In this document: piece by piece, positions 1 to 9,387 of the stretch
How positions within the stretch are numbered: position 1 is the first letter of the stretch
Layout: each line of letters opens with the position of its first letter
Assembly: GCA_002256435.1 (NCBI GenBank)
Contig: NKJC01000001.1
Coordinates: 868,001 to 932,000 of the forward strand
Direction: 5' to 3'
Length of the DNA stretch: 64,000 bases
Source of the DNA: Chitinophagaceae bacterium BSSC1
GTDB taxonomy: Bacteria; Bacteroidota; Bacteroidia; Chitinophagales; Chitinophagaceae
The notes under the pieces: generated by a model
The model's database searches: none
Seen by the model: the letters and a program-made list of their open reading frames with translations, nothing else
What the model was told of the DNA's origin: nothing
Translations under genes and position numbers: made by a program

Positions 1-299
1 TGGTATTTCAATTGGTTGATTTCTTTTAAAGCTTGTTCACGAGCCCTAGCTGGCATGGTAGCACTGTCTTTCTTGAAAATGCTATCTCTGCGCTGAAACT
101 CACCCACTTTGTATTCATAGTCAACTTGTAATGAATCCTTAGCGTAGCTCTGTAAAGCAACGGTAACCTTGTCAATATCTGGCATCAAACCCAAAACGCT
201 TTCTTCGTCAAACGTGCCTATTTTGGTTTGTGCATTGGTGTTGCTGCTGAACAAAAGGCTTCCAAGTACAGCCGCACACACAAATAATACTTTCTTCAT
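1..299 (-). CDS. OmpH/Skp-family periplasmic chaperone, 3' end cut by the window
   Basis: The ATG is at 299 and the frame stays open to position 1, giving 99 residues. They begin MKKVLFVCAAVLGSLL, a signal peptide ending near NTNAQ, followed by TKIGTFDEESVLGLMPDIDKV, the usual first strand and helix of OmpH/Skp proteins; a charged helical region follows. By family this is a periplasmic holdase for outer-membrane proteins on their way to BamA. It lies 27 bases after the stop of a second OmpH gene and is probably the last or next-to-last gene of the bamA operon. Paired ompH genes behind bamA are common in Bacteroidota. The C-terminus is not visible. Confidence 0.85.
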   Translation of the reverse strand, partial: MKKVLFVCAAVLGSLLFSSNTNAQTKIGTFDEESVLGLMPDIDKVTVALQSYAKDSLQVDYEYKVGEFQRRDSIFKKDSATMPARAREQALKEINQLKY

Positions 300-326
300 C
301 TTTGAGAATTTATAATTGTTGGTTGT

Positions 327-845
327 TTAAAATTTTATGCCCAATTCTTTCAAAACGTCATCACTCTTATCCAGCTTTGGGTCGGCAAATATAACGGTAA
401 TTCCTTCACTTTTATCTAGTACAAAATCATAGTTTCTAGCGGTAGCCAGTTTCTGTATGGCATTATAAATCTTGTCCTGAATGGGTTTTACCAGTCTTTG
501 GCGCTCTTTAAACAGGTCTCCCTCGTAGCCAAAACGCTTTTTCTGTAAATCCCTCACTTCTTTTTCTCTAACAAAGAGCTCGTCTTCTCTTTTTTTCTTG
601 AGTTCGTCTGTTAACATGAACTGTTCAGCATCATAGTTCTTGTACATTTTGTCAAGAACACCCTGACGGTCATCTATTTCCTTTTGCCATTGCTGACTAA
701 CAGCTGCCAATTTCTTGTCAGCGTCTTTGTATTCTGGAACCTTGTCCAGGATAAACTTGGTGTCAATTACTGCATAACGTTGCTGCGCTTGCAGGCCTAG
801 GCCCAAGCCGCAAACCATTAACAAAGAGAGTACTAATTTTTTCAT
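327..845 (-). CDS. ompH: OmpH/Skp-family periplasmic chaperone
   Basis: 172 residues. A signal peptide (MKKLVLSLLMVCGLGLGLQAQ) is followed by RYAVIDTKFILDKVPEY, the conserved OmpH start, then a Lys/Glu/Arg-rich coiled coil (about residues 35-120) and a C-terminal strand pair (NYDFVLDKSEGITVIFADP). The family forms jellyfish-like trimers that hold unfolded outer-membrane proteins in the periplasm. The start lies 17 bases after the bamA stop and the gene is followed by a paralogue, so the three are almost certainly co-transcribed. Length is normal for the family. Confidence 0.93.
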   Translation of the reverse strand: MKKLVLSLLMVCGLGLGLQAQQRYAVIDTKFILDKVPEYKDADKKLAAVSQQWQKEIDDRQGVLDKMYKNYDAEQFMLTDELKKKREDELFVREKEVRDLQKKRFGYEGDLFKERQRLVKPIQDKIYNAIQKLATARNYDFVLDKSEGITVIFADPKLDKSDDVLKELGIKF

Positions 846-862
846 GATGCTTGTTTTTAGGT

Positions 863-3610
863 TTATTCCGGTTCAAAGCCCAGCATGAAGGTGAATCTTG
901 CTGCATCTTTCAACGCGTTGTTTGGTGTAAACCTATCCAATCCTATGCCATAATCAAATCCAAGCAGACCGAACATGGGCAAAAAGAAGCGCATCCCAAT
1001 ACCAACGGACCTTCTAAGCTGGAAAGGATTGTAATCTTTCATAGAATACCAACCATTGGCTGCTTCAAAGAAGCCCAAAGCGTAGATAGTACTACTTGGG
1101 TTCAAGCTAAGCGGGTAGCGCAACTCCATGGTGTATTTGTTGAATATGGTAAAGTACTGACGGGTACTTTGTTGGTCAGGGTTGATCTTAGGATTAGAAC
1201 TGCTATATACAGGATATCCACGGTGCGCAATAATATCATAACCCAAGAGTGCAAACTGGTTACTCAAACCGGCGTCACCCACTTGGAATCGTTCAAAAGG
1301 AGAAACCTGTAAGTCTTGGTTATACCTGCCCAAGAAGCCCAATTTAACAGAGGTTCTGATCACAAATTGTTTGTTGTGTTCTGCTCCACCTGGCTTGCCC
1401 AAAGGAATAAACCATTCTCCATTGAAACGCCATTTATGGTATTCAATCCACTCGTAAGGGTTGGTTGAATTAGCAATCTTATCGCTGATCATGGTGTAAG
1501 GAGGCGTAAACTGCACACTGGCCATGAAGTTAGAACCGCTTCTAGGGAACAAAGGTTGGTCCACAGAAGAACGTTGTAAAGTCAGTTTCAGGTTCACGTT
1601 ATGCGCATAACCATTGTCAAAACCAGGAAGGTTTACGGGGTCAATGGCATAGTTATTTAAGTTATATCGCGTAAAGCTTACAGCAGTTGTCAGAGAGAAA
1701 TAGTCATCTGGCCATTTCAATTGTTTAGCCAAAGCCACGGTTACACCAGTAGTAGTAATAGAACTTTGGTTAGAATAGTTGGGGTCATACTGACCTGTAA
1801 CAGGGTTATAGGTTTGACCGTACTTGGTATTATAAATACTAAATGACAAGGCATTTCTTTTCTTACCACCAAACCAAGGCTCGGTGAAAGAGAAGTTATA
1901 AGAACGGAAGGCCTTACCATTACTTTGGATACGCAAGCTTAGTTTTTGACCATCTCCCATGGGTAATGGATCCCAAGCAGATTTCTTCCAAATATTGCGA
2001 ATAGAGAAGTTGTTAAAAGAAACACCCAAGGTTCCTGTTAAACCAATTACACCACCCCAACCAGCACTCAATTCTAACTGATCGCTAGATTTTTCTTCTA
2101 CGGTATAGTTGATATCAACGGTTCCGTCTTCAGGATTAGGAATGGGTTGGATATTGATTTTTTCTTGGTTAAAATAGTTCAACTGTGCAATCTCTCTATT
2201 AGAACGCACCAAGTCTGTTCTGCTGAATTTCTCACCAGGAATGGTTCTTAATTCTCTTCTGATTACATACTCCTTGGTTCTATCATTACCAGCAATCCTG
2301 ATATTCTTGATAGTAGCTTGAGGACCTTCTACTATTCTAATTTCAAAGTCAATGGTATCATTGTATACCGCTGTTTCAACAGGGTCTGTACGGAAGAACA
2401 AGTAACCATCATCTTGGTACAGACCGCTAATATCTCCCCCTTCGGGCGATGCGTTCTTACCCAATTTCTTGTCTAAGATTTCCATGTTATAGGTATCGCC
2501 TTTGCGGATGCCCATAATAGAAGTTAAAACAGAGTCACTGAATTTGGTATTACCTCTCCAGGTAATATTTCCAAAATAATATTTTCTACCTTCTTGTAAT
2601 TTGATGTCTACATTCAAATCACCTTTCTTGGTATGGTACACGGTGTCTTGCAAAATCACCGCATCGCGATAGCCCAAACTATTATAGTAAGTTAAGATAT
2701 TGTCTAAGTCAGACTCAAATTTCTTGTCATTGAATTTGGCAGAAGAAAACTTGATTCGCACATAAGGATCCAATACTTTCTTGGTTCTGCTAAAAGTGAG
2801 GTAGCCCTTTTCTTTTAAGTAATCATCAAAAGTATAGTGCTTGGCTTCAACAATCATTCCCTTGTCATAAGTGGGGAATAGGGTAAACCTAGATTGTTCG
2901 TGGGTGTCTTTTAATTGCTTTTTCAGCTTGCCTTCTTCTACATTGGCATTGCCACCAAAATTGATATTGTTGATATGCACTTTAATGCCTTTGTCAACAA
3001 TGAAATTCAAAGTAAGGGTATTGTTTAAGCTAGAATCCTTGGTTTCTTGAATCTCTACTTTTGCGTCTTGGAAACCTTTTTCAGCGTAGTATTTTTTAAT
3101 GGCTTCTACCGCAGTAATCTTCATGTTTTCGGTTACCACGCGATTGGGAACCAAACCTGTTTTACCAGATAAATCTTCGCTTTCTGATTTACGGGTATTT
3201 CTAAAATAGAATTTAGACAACCTAGGTCTTTCTGTCACTTCAATTTCTACCCAAATATTTTTACCTTCTAGTTTGGTCAAATAAATTTCAATATTGCTGA
3301 AATAATTCTGACTCCAGAGTTTGGTAATGGCTTTGGCAAAATTGTCGCCTCCAGGAATTTTAATATCATCACCTACGTTGATATTAGCAATGGAGATCAG
3401 CAAGTTCTCGTCAAAGAAACGGTTGCCCACCACTTTCACGCCAGCCACTTTATAAGTCTTAGGTGTTTTCTGTTGGAAGATATTGACCAAATCTGCTTCA
3501 ATGGAAGTGATGGTGGTATCTGTTGAACCCGTGGATGATTGAGACTGGGCCTTATTACCCAACAACAAAACAAGGAAAGCCAACACTAAATATTTGTACA
3601 ATTTCTGCAT
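863..3610 (-). CDS. bamA: Outer membrane protein assembly factor BamA
   Basis: 915 residues from the ATG at 3610; the frame extends to a TTG at 3673, but only the ATG places a signal peptide (LYKYLVLAFLVLLLGNKAQS) at the N-terminus. About residues 60-480 form five POTRA repeats (for example AGVKVVGNRFFDENLL and NIRIAGNDRTKEYVIRREL). The rest is the Omp85 16-strand barrel, including LQRSSVDQPLFPRSGS and RGYPVY, a match to the lid-loop RGY motif. The C-terminus is FTFMLGFEPE, so the last aromatic is four residues from the end rather than terminal. The protein folds and inserts outer-membrane barrels. It lies between uppS and ompH. Confidence 0.96.
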   Translation of the reverse strand: MQKLYKYLVLAFLVLLLGNKAQSQSSTGSTDTTITSIEADLVNIFQQKTPKTYKVAGVKVVGNRFFDENLLISIANINVGDDIKIPGGDNFAKAITKLWSQNYFSNIEIYLTKLEGKNIWVEIEVTERPRLSKFYFRNTRKSESEDLSGKTGLVPNRVVTENMKITAVEAIKKYYAEKGFQDAKVEIQETKDSSLNNTLTLNFIVDKGIKVHINNINFGGNANVEEGKLKKQLKDTHEQSRFTLFPTYDKGMIVEAKHYTFDDYLKEKGYLTFSRTKKVLDPYVRIKFSSAKFNDKKFESDLDNILTYYNSLGYRDAVILQDTVYHTKKGDLNVDIKLQEGRKYYFGNITWRGNTKFSDSVLTSIMGIRKGDTYNMEILDKKLGKNASPEGGDISGLYQDDGYLFFRTDPVETAVYNDTIDFEIRIVEGPQATIKNIRIAGNDRTKEYVIRRELRTIPGEKFSRTDLVRSNREIAQLNYFNQEKINIQPIPNPEDGTVDINYTVEEKSSDQLELSAGWGGVIGLTGTLGVSFNNFSIRNIWKKSAWDPLPMGDGQKLSLRIQSNGKAFRSYNFSFTEPWFGGKKRNALSFSIYNTKYGQTYNPVTGQYDPNYSNQSSITTTGVTVALAKQLKWPDDYFSLTTAVSFTRYNLNNYAIDPVNLPGFDNGYAHNVNLKLTLQRSSVDQPLFPRSGSNFMASVQFTPPYTMISDKIANSTNPYEWIEYHKWRFNGEWFIPLGKPGGAEHNKQFVIRTSVKLGFLGRYNQDLQVSPFERFQVGDAGLSNQFALLGYDIIAHRGYPVYSSSNPKINPDQQSTRQYFTIFNKYTMELRYPLSLNPSSTIYALGFFEAANGWYSMKDYNPFQLRRSVGIGMRFFLPMFGLLGFDYGIGLDRFTPNNALKDAARFTFMLGFEPE

Positions 3611-3761
3611 CCGGTTCTTTTTGTGATATTCCAGTCTAAAAACAGGTTCCAAGCTGCTTTCAGCGTTTTTCAAGGTTTTAAGTTGGGCAAATTAACGGGA
3701 ATAATTAAAAGTGTTTGTTAAAACCCCCTTTATTAACCAACTGTTTTGAATATAAGTTGTT

Positions 3762-4526
3762 TCAGACCAATTGGGCTTCCTCCTCAATCTGTTTGTCTGT
3801 CTTCCCAAAACGCCGTTTCCGACCTTGGAAATCCAGTATGGCTTCAACCAGGTTTTCTTTCCTGAAATCGGGCCAACGGGTATTGGTAAAATAGAGTTCC
3901 GCATAAGCCAATTGGTACAAAAGAAAATTACTAATGCGGTATTCTCCACTGGTTCTAATCATGAGTTCGGGATCAGGAAACTCACTGGTAGCAAGGTATT
4001 GCTCCAATACTTCCTGATTAATACTAGCTGCTTGAATTTTGCCAGCTTCAACGTCTAGGCCAATTTGTTTAACTGCATTCACCAATTCCCAACGGCTGCT
4101 ATAACTTAAGGCCAGAATCACATTCAGACCCGTATTATGGCTGGTCATGTCTAGTGCTTCATGCAGTTCACTATGCGCATCTGCGGGTAATAAGCTTAAG
4201 TCTCCAATCACATGCAGGCGAATATTGTTTTTGTTCAAAACAGGTACTTCTTTGCGAATAGTGTCTACAAACAAAGACATCAAGCCCTCTACTTCTTGTT
4301 TGGGTCTGTCCCAGTTTTCGGTACTAAACGCATACAAAGTCAGGTATTCAATACCCAACTCAGCACAGCCTTCTACAATGATTCTCACAGATTCTACCCC
4401 ATGGAAATGCCCATAGAGGCGCTCCTGGCCTTGCTCCTCTGCCCAACGTCCATTCCCATCCATAATGATGGCAATATGCCTAGGCAGGCGATCTGTTTTT
4501 ATTTTAACAATGAGGTCTTCCAGCAT
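3762..4526 (-). CDS. uppS: Isoprenyl transferase (undecaprenyl diphosphate synthase)
   Basis: 254 residues, ATG start. All signature motifs are present: HIAIIMDGNGRWA near residue 18 (catalytic Asp in MDGNGRW), LTLYAFSTENWDRP, and the C-terminal MIRTSGEYRISNFLLYQ with ELYFTNTRWPDF. The enzyme condenses isopentenyl diphosphate onto farnesyl diphosphate in cis to make the C55 carrier used for peptidoglycan and O-antigen. It sits about 150 bases upstream of bamA in an envelope operon. Length and motifs are standard, so the call is firm. Confidence 0.96.
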   Translation of the reverse strand: MLEDLIVKIKTDRLPRHIAIIMDGNGRWAEEQGQERLYGHFHGVESVRIIVEGCAELGIEYLTLYAFSTENWDRPKQEVEGLMSLFVDTIRKEVPVLNKNNIRLHVIGDLSLLPADAHSELHEALDMTSHNTGLNVILALSYSSRWELVNAVKQIGLDVEAGKIQAASINQEVLEQYLATSEFPDPELMIRTSGEYRISNFLLYQLAYAELYFTNTRWPDFRKENLVEAILDFQGRKRRFGKTDKQIEEEAQLV

Positions 4527-4629
4527 GGTATACCCTTCATTTAGGCTGCAAAATTAACAAAAAGGCTTGTGTTGACAGGATTTAATTGCAGAAAAAAGGG
4601 CCCAAATCTCTGATTATGCAAGAATTAAG

Positions 4630-5484
4630 CTAGTAATTGGTGGCTTTGGGGCAGCGATAGCTTTGCAAATTGAAGGAAAGCCCCACTTGAACGGTCAAAT
4701 ATGCGTCTTTTTGAAGGCTATTTCCTCTCTGGCGCCCCTTGATGCCTATGGAAGTTCCCGTTTCATAACTTCTGTCTTGTAACAAGAAAGCTGTGGAGGG
4801 AGAACCATCTGGTAGGGGAGGAAATGCATCTGGCGCATACGTGGTACTTACGTCATCTAAGAAATCTGTTCTGGTAAAATGGTAGACCGCTTCACCAAAC
4901 ACATTCATTCTATCGGTTAAAGCATATTTAACGCCCACCCCAAATGGAATGGTTAAGGCTATGGGATTATAGGGCAATCTGTCTGGATACAAACTACTAC
5001 CCTGACCTTCAGTACCCAATGGACGAAGCAGGTATTTCTCCCCATTCAAATAAGCATAGGGATCAAAAGACATGACGCCCAAACCCAAGCTGATATAAGG
5101 TGTATAGCGGTATTGCTCAAAACCAGGAATGAATTTGAAAAAGTTGAAATCGCCAGAAACGCTGAGTTCCCAAACATTGCTGTTAAAGCTCAGGTTGCGC
5201 TGTTTTTCTGTGGGATTGCTGCTATATACATCGGAATAACCCAAGAAAGCATAGCCTCCCGTGATCCGCACCCCTATGTAATTGTTAAACTGTTTTCTAA
5301 AGAACAAACTACCCGAGAACTTGGGCCTGTTGATTTGCATATTGGTATTCAGGTCTCCAAAATAATGACCCAAACCAACGGCAAAGCCATACTCACCTTG
5401 GTGCACATAGCTTTCCATGCTCTGCGATTTTGCAGTCATGGAAGACAAAAACAGTAAAACAACAACTGCAATTCTGTAACGCAT
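4630..5484 (-). CDS. porG: PorG-like outer membrane beta-barrel (DUF6089 type), probable T9SS component
   Basis: 284 residues with a signal peptide (MRYRIAVVVLLFLSSMTAKSQ) then alternating aromatic/polar strands of a small barrel (YGFAVGLGHYFGDLNTN, GVRITGGYAFLGYSD, YISLGLGVMSFDPYAYL, GVGVKYALTDRMNVFGEA). DUF6089-type proteins of this size lie between nadK and uppS-bamA-ompH in many Bacteroidota. In Porphyromonas gingivalis PorG occupies the same place beside uppS, omp85 and the ompH pair, where it is an outer-membrane partner of the PorK/PorN ring of T9SS. Assignment as porG rests on this gene order plus barrel character, so family is firmer than name. A generic envelope barrel is the alternative. 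Confidence 0.72.
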   Translation of the reverse strand: MRYRIAVVVLLFLSSMTAKSQSMESYVHQGEYGFAVGLGHYFGDLNTNMQINRPKFSGSLFFRKQFNNYIGVRITGGYAFLGYSDVYSSNPTEKQRNLSFNSNVWELSVSGDFNFFKFIPGFEQYRYTPYISLGLGVMSFDPYAYLNGEKYLLRPLGTEGQGSSLYPDRLPYNPIALTIPFGVGVKYALTDRMNVFGEAVYHFTRTDFLDDVSTTYAPDAFPPLPDGSPSTAFLLQDRSYETGTSIGIKGRQRGNSLQKDAYLTVQVGLSFNLQSYRCPKATNY

Positions 5485-5539
5485 GTGACTATTGGATCTG
5501 GTTATTGTAAAATAGCACCAAATTTTTTGAACGTAAAAG

Positions 5540-6418
5540 TTAATTTCTTTTATCTAATCCCCAAGTGAGCTTGGTCCGGAGGGTGGAGAGGAAGTTATTT
5601 TCATTCAATCTGGCCAGATTTACATAAAAATTCTCCTTTCTAACCGCCAATTGAATGGTTTTGTTCACAATCTCTCTTCTGGCGTCCAAGGCACAAATGA
5701 ATTGGTCGGCACGGCCTTCCACTTCAAAAGAAATCACATTGGAATCAGGTACTACGATGGATCTAACATTTAGGTTGTGTGGCGCCACTGGTGTTATCAC
5801 AAAACTGCTAGATTCTGGAAATACAATGGGACCATTGCAACTCATATTATAACCCGTTGAACCAGTAGGGGTAGAAACTATCAAACCATCGGCCCAGTAG
5901 GTGTTCAGGAATTCTCCATTCAAATAAGTATGAATTTTCACCATGGGAGAAATATCCCTTTTGTGTATGGCAAATTCATTCAAAGCAAAAGGAATATCAC
6001 CAAACAAACCCTCATTAGAATCTAGGTGAATCAGGGTTCTTTTTTCAATCAAAAAGGTTCTATTGATCAGGGCATCAACTGCCAAAGACAGTTCATTCCG
6101 GCTAATGCTGGCCAGAAACCCAAGACGGCCAAAATTGATACCCAGAATAGGAATATTCTTTTGTTTCACCAAGGTAACGGCGTCTAACATGGTGCCATCG
6201 CCGCCAAGGCTAATCAAAATATCTATATCGTTACTTAAATCGGCTGAATTATAAAAAGGCTTGAGTTTTTCCTGCATTTGGGGCGGGAAACTAAACTGTT
6301 CCAATAATTGATGGAAGATCAGAATACTAGTTTCATGCCGCATGAGTTCCTCTAACAATAGTTGAATGGGGTTCTCCTGCTCAAAATCCAAACCGCGGCT
6401 GTAGATGGCTACTTTCAT
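5540..6418 (-). CDS. nadK: NAD kinase
   Basis: 292 residues, ATG start. It contains LISLGGDGTMLDAV (GGDGT at 72-76, the ATP/NAD diphosphate loop), GINFGRLGFLA, ALNEFAIHKRDIS (the NE motif) and GLIVSTPTGSTGYNMS, the nucleotide-binding strand-turn shared with diacylglycerol kinases. It phosphorylates NAD to NADP in the cytoplasm. It lies between the PorG-like barrel and a BamA-like barrel with gaps of tens of bases, in the same transcription direction. No anomalies. Confidence 0.97.
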   Translation of the reverse strand: MKVAIYSRGLDFEQENPIQLLLEELMRHETSILIFHQLLEQFSFPPQMQEKLKPFYNSADLSNDIDILISLGGDGTMLDAVTLVKQKNIPILGINFGRLGFLASISRNELSLAVDALINRTFLIEKRTLIHLDSNEGLFGDIPFALNEFAIHKRDISPMVKIHTYLNGEFLNTYWADGLIVSTPTGSTGYNMSCNGPIVFPESSSFVITPVAPHNLNVRSIVVPDSNVISFEVEGRADQFICALDARREIVNKTIQLAVRKENFYVNLARLNENNFLSTLRTKLTWGLDKRN

Positions 6419-6445
6419 TGCTGTAATTGAGTGGTGCCTAGGGCA

Positions 6446-7927
6446 CTAGAAATCGTTTCTGCTCTGTAAATATAAGCCATCCTTGCCTAGCTGGTTAAAG
6501 CTATATTCAATCTTGAACACAAAATCATAGATAGAAATAATGTCTAGCCCAAAGCCATACGTGTGTAAAACCTTGTTATTGAGGGTGTTAGTAGCTTTTG
6601 GACTGGTAATATGGGCATACCCAAGGTCAGTATAGGCTTTTAGATAGAGTCTAAAAGGAATTTTATCATGGGTCTTGCTTTTAAAAGGATTCTTCACATC
6701 AAACCCTATTAATTTCTGGTGGATGGTGGTTTTGAGCATCCCCCCCTTCATACCATCCACTACATTGTATTCCAAACCCCGCATTTGCATGCTACCATAA
6801 CCCATTAAGCGCTGGTCAGTAAATGCGCTATTCACCGGAAACTTCATTTGTACCAAACCTTCTAAGTGCAGAAAAGATGTTTTGGCTAACGGTAACGCAT
6901 ATACGGCTCGGGCATTGACCATCCAGAGTTGTGACTTTCCAAAACCTCCGCGCTGGTAAAGATTACCCTCAAACAAAAAGCCATCGGTGGGGTAAGCATT
7001 ATAGTCTGCATTATAAAATTTAAACCGATAGTTCAGGTCTAGATAACGAAACTGCTTTTCCTGATTAATAAAATAATTGGGTGTTTTTTTAATCACCGTA
7101 TCGTCTACAGATTCATCGTTATAAGATATGCGTATGCTATGTCTTTGTTTTACGCCAGGGCGATAGGAATAAGTAAGATCTGCTCTAATTAATTTTCTCA
7201 AATAGCGATCTTCTAACTTGAAAAACTGTTGCTTGTTATCAGCGGTGGCATAATTGACTTCTTTCTGTGTGCCATAAGCCAATCCAACATTAAATCCACT
7301 CCTGAGTTTTTTATCAATAAAGGGTAAATCATATCTCAGGGTTACTTGTTGGGTATACCCTGTAATGAGCCAAATATCTAGGTTGTCATTTCTACCAGTA
7401 ACATTGTTTTGAATGAATTTTACACCATAGTTCACCCTGTCTAAACTTCTTTTCTGTTCTACCCACCACTGGTTAAAATTTCTATCAATGAGTTTAAAAT
7501 AAGGCAGGGGAAATAAATACCAACGCTCTTTTAATTGCACTTGCATTTCTACCGTAGAATCTGTTTGAACAGGTATTACTTGTGCGTCTACAAACAAAGC
7601 CGTATTCATCAACTGGCGCTTAGCAAGTAGGGTCTCTCTTTCAAGATCATGTTTGGCAATGGGTGTTCCTTCTTGAAAAGGAAGTTCCCTTCTCACAATC
7701 ATGAGTTTGGTACGCTTATTTCCAGTTACCAAAATAGACTTTACCCAAACCGTGTCAGAAGTTTTGGCTGGAATCAAAATGCTATCCCATTTTTCTTTTT
7801 TTGAAAAACTCTTTTCTTGTGCCAACGTGTTTAAAGAAAACAATACTGAAAGAACCAGCAACAAAATGCTGAATAACCTTTTAGGGCAGCCATTACAATA
7901 CATTATGGAAGTAGGCTGGCTAGACAT
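6446..7927 (-). CDS. BamA/TamA-like outer membrane protein with a POTRA domain
   Basis: 493 residues from the ATG at 7927, which overlaps the upstream CBS gene stop by 8 bases; an ATG at 7903 would give a cleaner signal peptide (MYCNGCPKRLFSILLLVLSV) and remove the overlap. One POTRA-like unit follows (VKSILVTGNKRTKLMIVRREL, about residues 60-140). A barrel then runs to the C-terminus, which ends in Phe (YLQSRNDF), the classical beta-signal. The protein belongs to the surface antigen/Omp85 superfamily but has too few POTRA units for BamA. Its substrate is unknown; TamA-like export is one possibility. It is in the bamA operon. Confidence 0.8.
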   Translation of the reverse strand: MSSQPTSIMYCNGCPKRLFSILLLVLSVLFSLNTLAQEKSFSKKEKWDSILIPAKTSDTVWVKSILVTGNKRTKLMIVRRELPFQEGTPIAKHDLERETLLAKRQLMNTALFVDAQVIPVQTDSTVEMQVQLKERWYLFPLPYFKLIDRNFNQWWVEQKRSLDRVNYGVKFIQNNVTGRNDNLDIWLITGYTQQVTLRYDLPFIDKKLRSGFNVGLAYGTQKEVNYATADNKQQFFKLEDRYLRKLIRADLTYSYRPGVKQRHSIRISYNDESVDDTVIKKTPNYFINQEKQFRYLDLNYRFKFYNADYNAYPTDGFLFEGNLYQRGGFGKSQLWMVNARAVYALPLAKTSFLHLEGLVQMKFPVNSAFTDQRLMGYGSMQMRGLEYNVVDGMKGGMLKTTIHQKLIGFDVKNPFKSKTHDKIPFRLYLKAYTDLGYAHITSPKATNTLNNKVLHTYGFGLDIISIYDFVFKIEYSFNQLGKDGLYLQSRNDF

Positions 7928-8579
7928 TCAGGTAAGCCAGTAAGTGGTTGTAATTGTCTTTCAATTCATTGGTGTAAGACTCTTCACCAAAATAATATCG
8001 CACCGCGTAATCATAGCGCTGAAATGTAGCAACAATAGCAGAGATCTCTATCTTATTTACTTTGAGTGTAATAATGATGAGTCCAGTTTCTGGTTCAGTA
8101 AAAGTATTACACTGGGTAATTAAAGCGTCATTGGTTTCTACCAAACGGCTGATCTCTCCAAAGCTGTAATTCCGTTTAGAAATTTCCAAAACAATCACAC
8201 CTCCTTTTTCTTCATTGCCTACAAAACGGGATAATTGTTGAATCAGGTTAGAGAGGGTAATCACACCCAATAATTCAGACTGTTCATTGATCACGGGCAC
8301 CAAAGAAAATTCTCTTTCTGCGGCCATTTTCAGGGCTACCAGAAAATGCTCTTCTCCCTTGATAGAGAGGTTGGCAAACTGGTCTTGAATAGTAGCAATA
8401 GTTTGATCTTCGTCAACATCAAGCAAATCAGATTTGGCTATTAACCCAACATAGTGCTCCTCGCTCAACACGGGTAAGTGTTGTACGTCATATTCATCCA
8501 TTAACTGTAATGCCAATGAAACCCTGTCTGTGAGGTGCAAAGAGGGGAATCCAGTATGCAGTATCTGTGAAGCTAACAT
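7920..8579 (-). CDS. CBS-domain pair protein
   Basis: 219 residues, no signal peptide. Two CBS repeats occupy about residues 1-120 (LALQLMDEYDVQHLPVLSEEHYVGLIAKSDLL in two parts, then EFSLVPVINEQSELLGVITLSNL), followed by an ACT-like C-terminal fold (GVIVLEISKRNYSFGEISRLV). CBS pairs bind adenosyl nucleotides and usually act as energy sensors. The gene is first in the minus-strand run that goes on through nadK, porG, uppS and bamA, a place where Bacteroidota often carry such a protein. The regulated partner is not known. Confidence 0.82.
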   Translation of the reverse strand: MLASQILHTGFPSLHLTDRVSLALQLMDEYDVQHLPVLSEEHYVGLIAKSDLLDVDEDQTIATIQDQFANLSIKGEEHFLVALKMAAEREFSLVPVINEQSELLGVITLSNLIQQLSRFVGNEEKGGVIVLEISKRNYSFGEISRLVETNDALITQCNTFTEPETGLIIITLKVNKIEISAIVATFQRYDYAVRYYFGEESYTNELKDNYNHLLAYLNV

Positions 8580-8607
8580 GTGCCGTTTTCAAATGATACA
8601 ACAAAAA

Positions 8608-9387
8608 TTAAGCAAGGGTTGCTGCTGGCGCCTTCAATTTATCTAAAAATGTTTCTAGAATTTGATTGAACTCACCGGGAACTTCCATCATAGGTGCGTG
8701 ACCACATTTGTCTATAAAATGCAGTTCTGAATTGGGAATCAGCTTATTGAATTCTTGTCCAACAAATGGGGGTGTAATGCTGTCATTGTTTCCCCAGATC
8801 AATAAAGTAGGTTGCTTGATCCCACTAATTTCTTCACCCAGATTATTACGGATAGCACTTTTGGCTAGAGAAATAATCTTGATGACTTTGATCCTGTTAT
8901 TGGTAATTTCAAATACTTCGTCTACCAATTCTTTGGTGGCAGTAGCGGGATCATAGAAAGTAACCTGTGTTTTTTTCTTGATGTATTCGTAGTCACCACG
9001 TTTGGGATAACTATCGCCCATGCCATTTTCAAACAAGCCACTGCTACCAGTGAGAATGAGTGATTTAATTTTTTCTGGTTGTTTGAGTACGTGCACCAAG
9101 GCCACATGACCTCCCAATGAATTACCCAATAAATGAATATTGTTGTACCCACGTAGTTCAATAAACTTGTGTACGTGTTTTTGCAAACCGCCCACCGTGG
9201 TATGAAAAATGTCTAATTCAAATAGGGGCAATAAGGGTACAATTACTTTGTACTTTCCCCTAAAATGTTCTACCAAATCAGCAAAATTGCTAAGTGCACC
9301 AAAAAGCCCGTGTAACAATAAAAGCGGCTCTCCCTCTCCCTCCTCTATAAATTTGAATTTATCCTGTTGTTTGATCTCGTAATCCAT
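8608..9387 (-). CDS. Alpha/beta hydrolase
   Basis: 259 residues from the ATG at 9387 (MDYEIKQQDKFKFIEEG); the frame could extend to a GTG at 9432, but that adds an unconserved tail. It shows the oxyanion loop LLLLHGLFG, the nucleophile elbow LLGNSLGGH (Ser in GNSLGG), an acid in LLIWGNNDSITPP and the catalytic His in DKCGHAPMMEVP, so the triad is complete. The fold is that of MhpC/BioH-type esterases and hydrolases; no substrate can be assigned. It precedes the CBS gene by 28 bases on the same strand. Confidence 0.85.
   Translation of the reverse strand: MDYEIKQQDKFKFIEEGEGEPLLLLHGLFGALSNFADLVEHFRGKYKVIVPLLPLFELDIFHTTVGGLQKHVHKFIELRGYNNIHLLGNSLGGHVALVHVLKQPEKIKSLILTGSSGLFENGMGDSYPKRGDYEYIKKKTQVTFYDPATATKELVDEVFEITNNRIKVIKIISLAKSAIRNNLGEEISGIKQPTLLIWGNNDSITPPFVGQEFNKLIPNSELHFIDKCGHAPMMEVPGEFNQILETFLDKLKAPAATLA

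Noticed and set aside
851-1312. Plus-strand open frame opposite bamA, and many similar frames on both strands
   Set aside because: They lie antisense or out of frame within strongly supported genes, have no family signature or signal peptide, and show codon patterns forced by the real gene.
3611-3673. Longer BamA, FeoB, PdxH, LpxH-like and esterase proteins from upstream TTG codons
   Set aside because: In each case an ATG a short distance downstream gives the family-typical N-terminus or signal peptide, and the longer forms overlap other genes or add unconserved residues.
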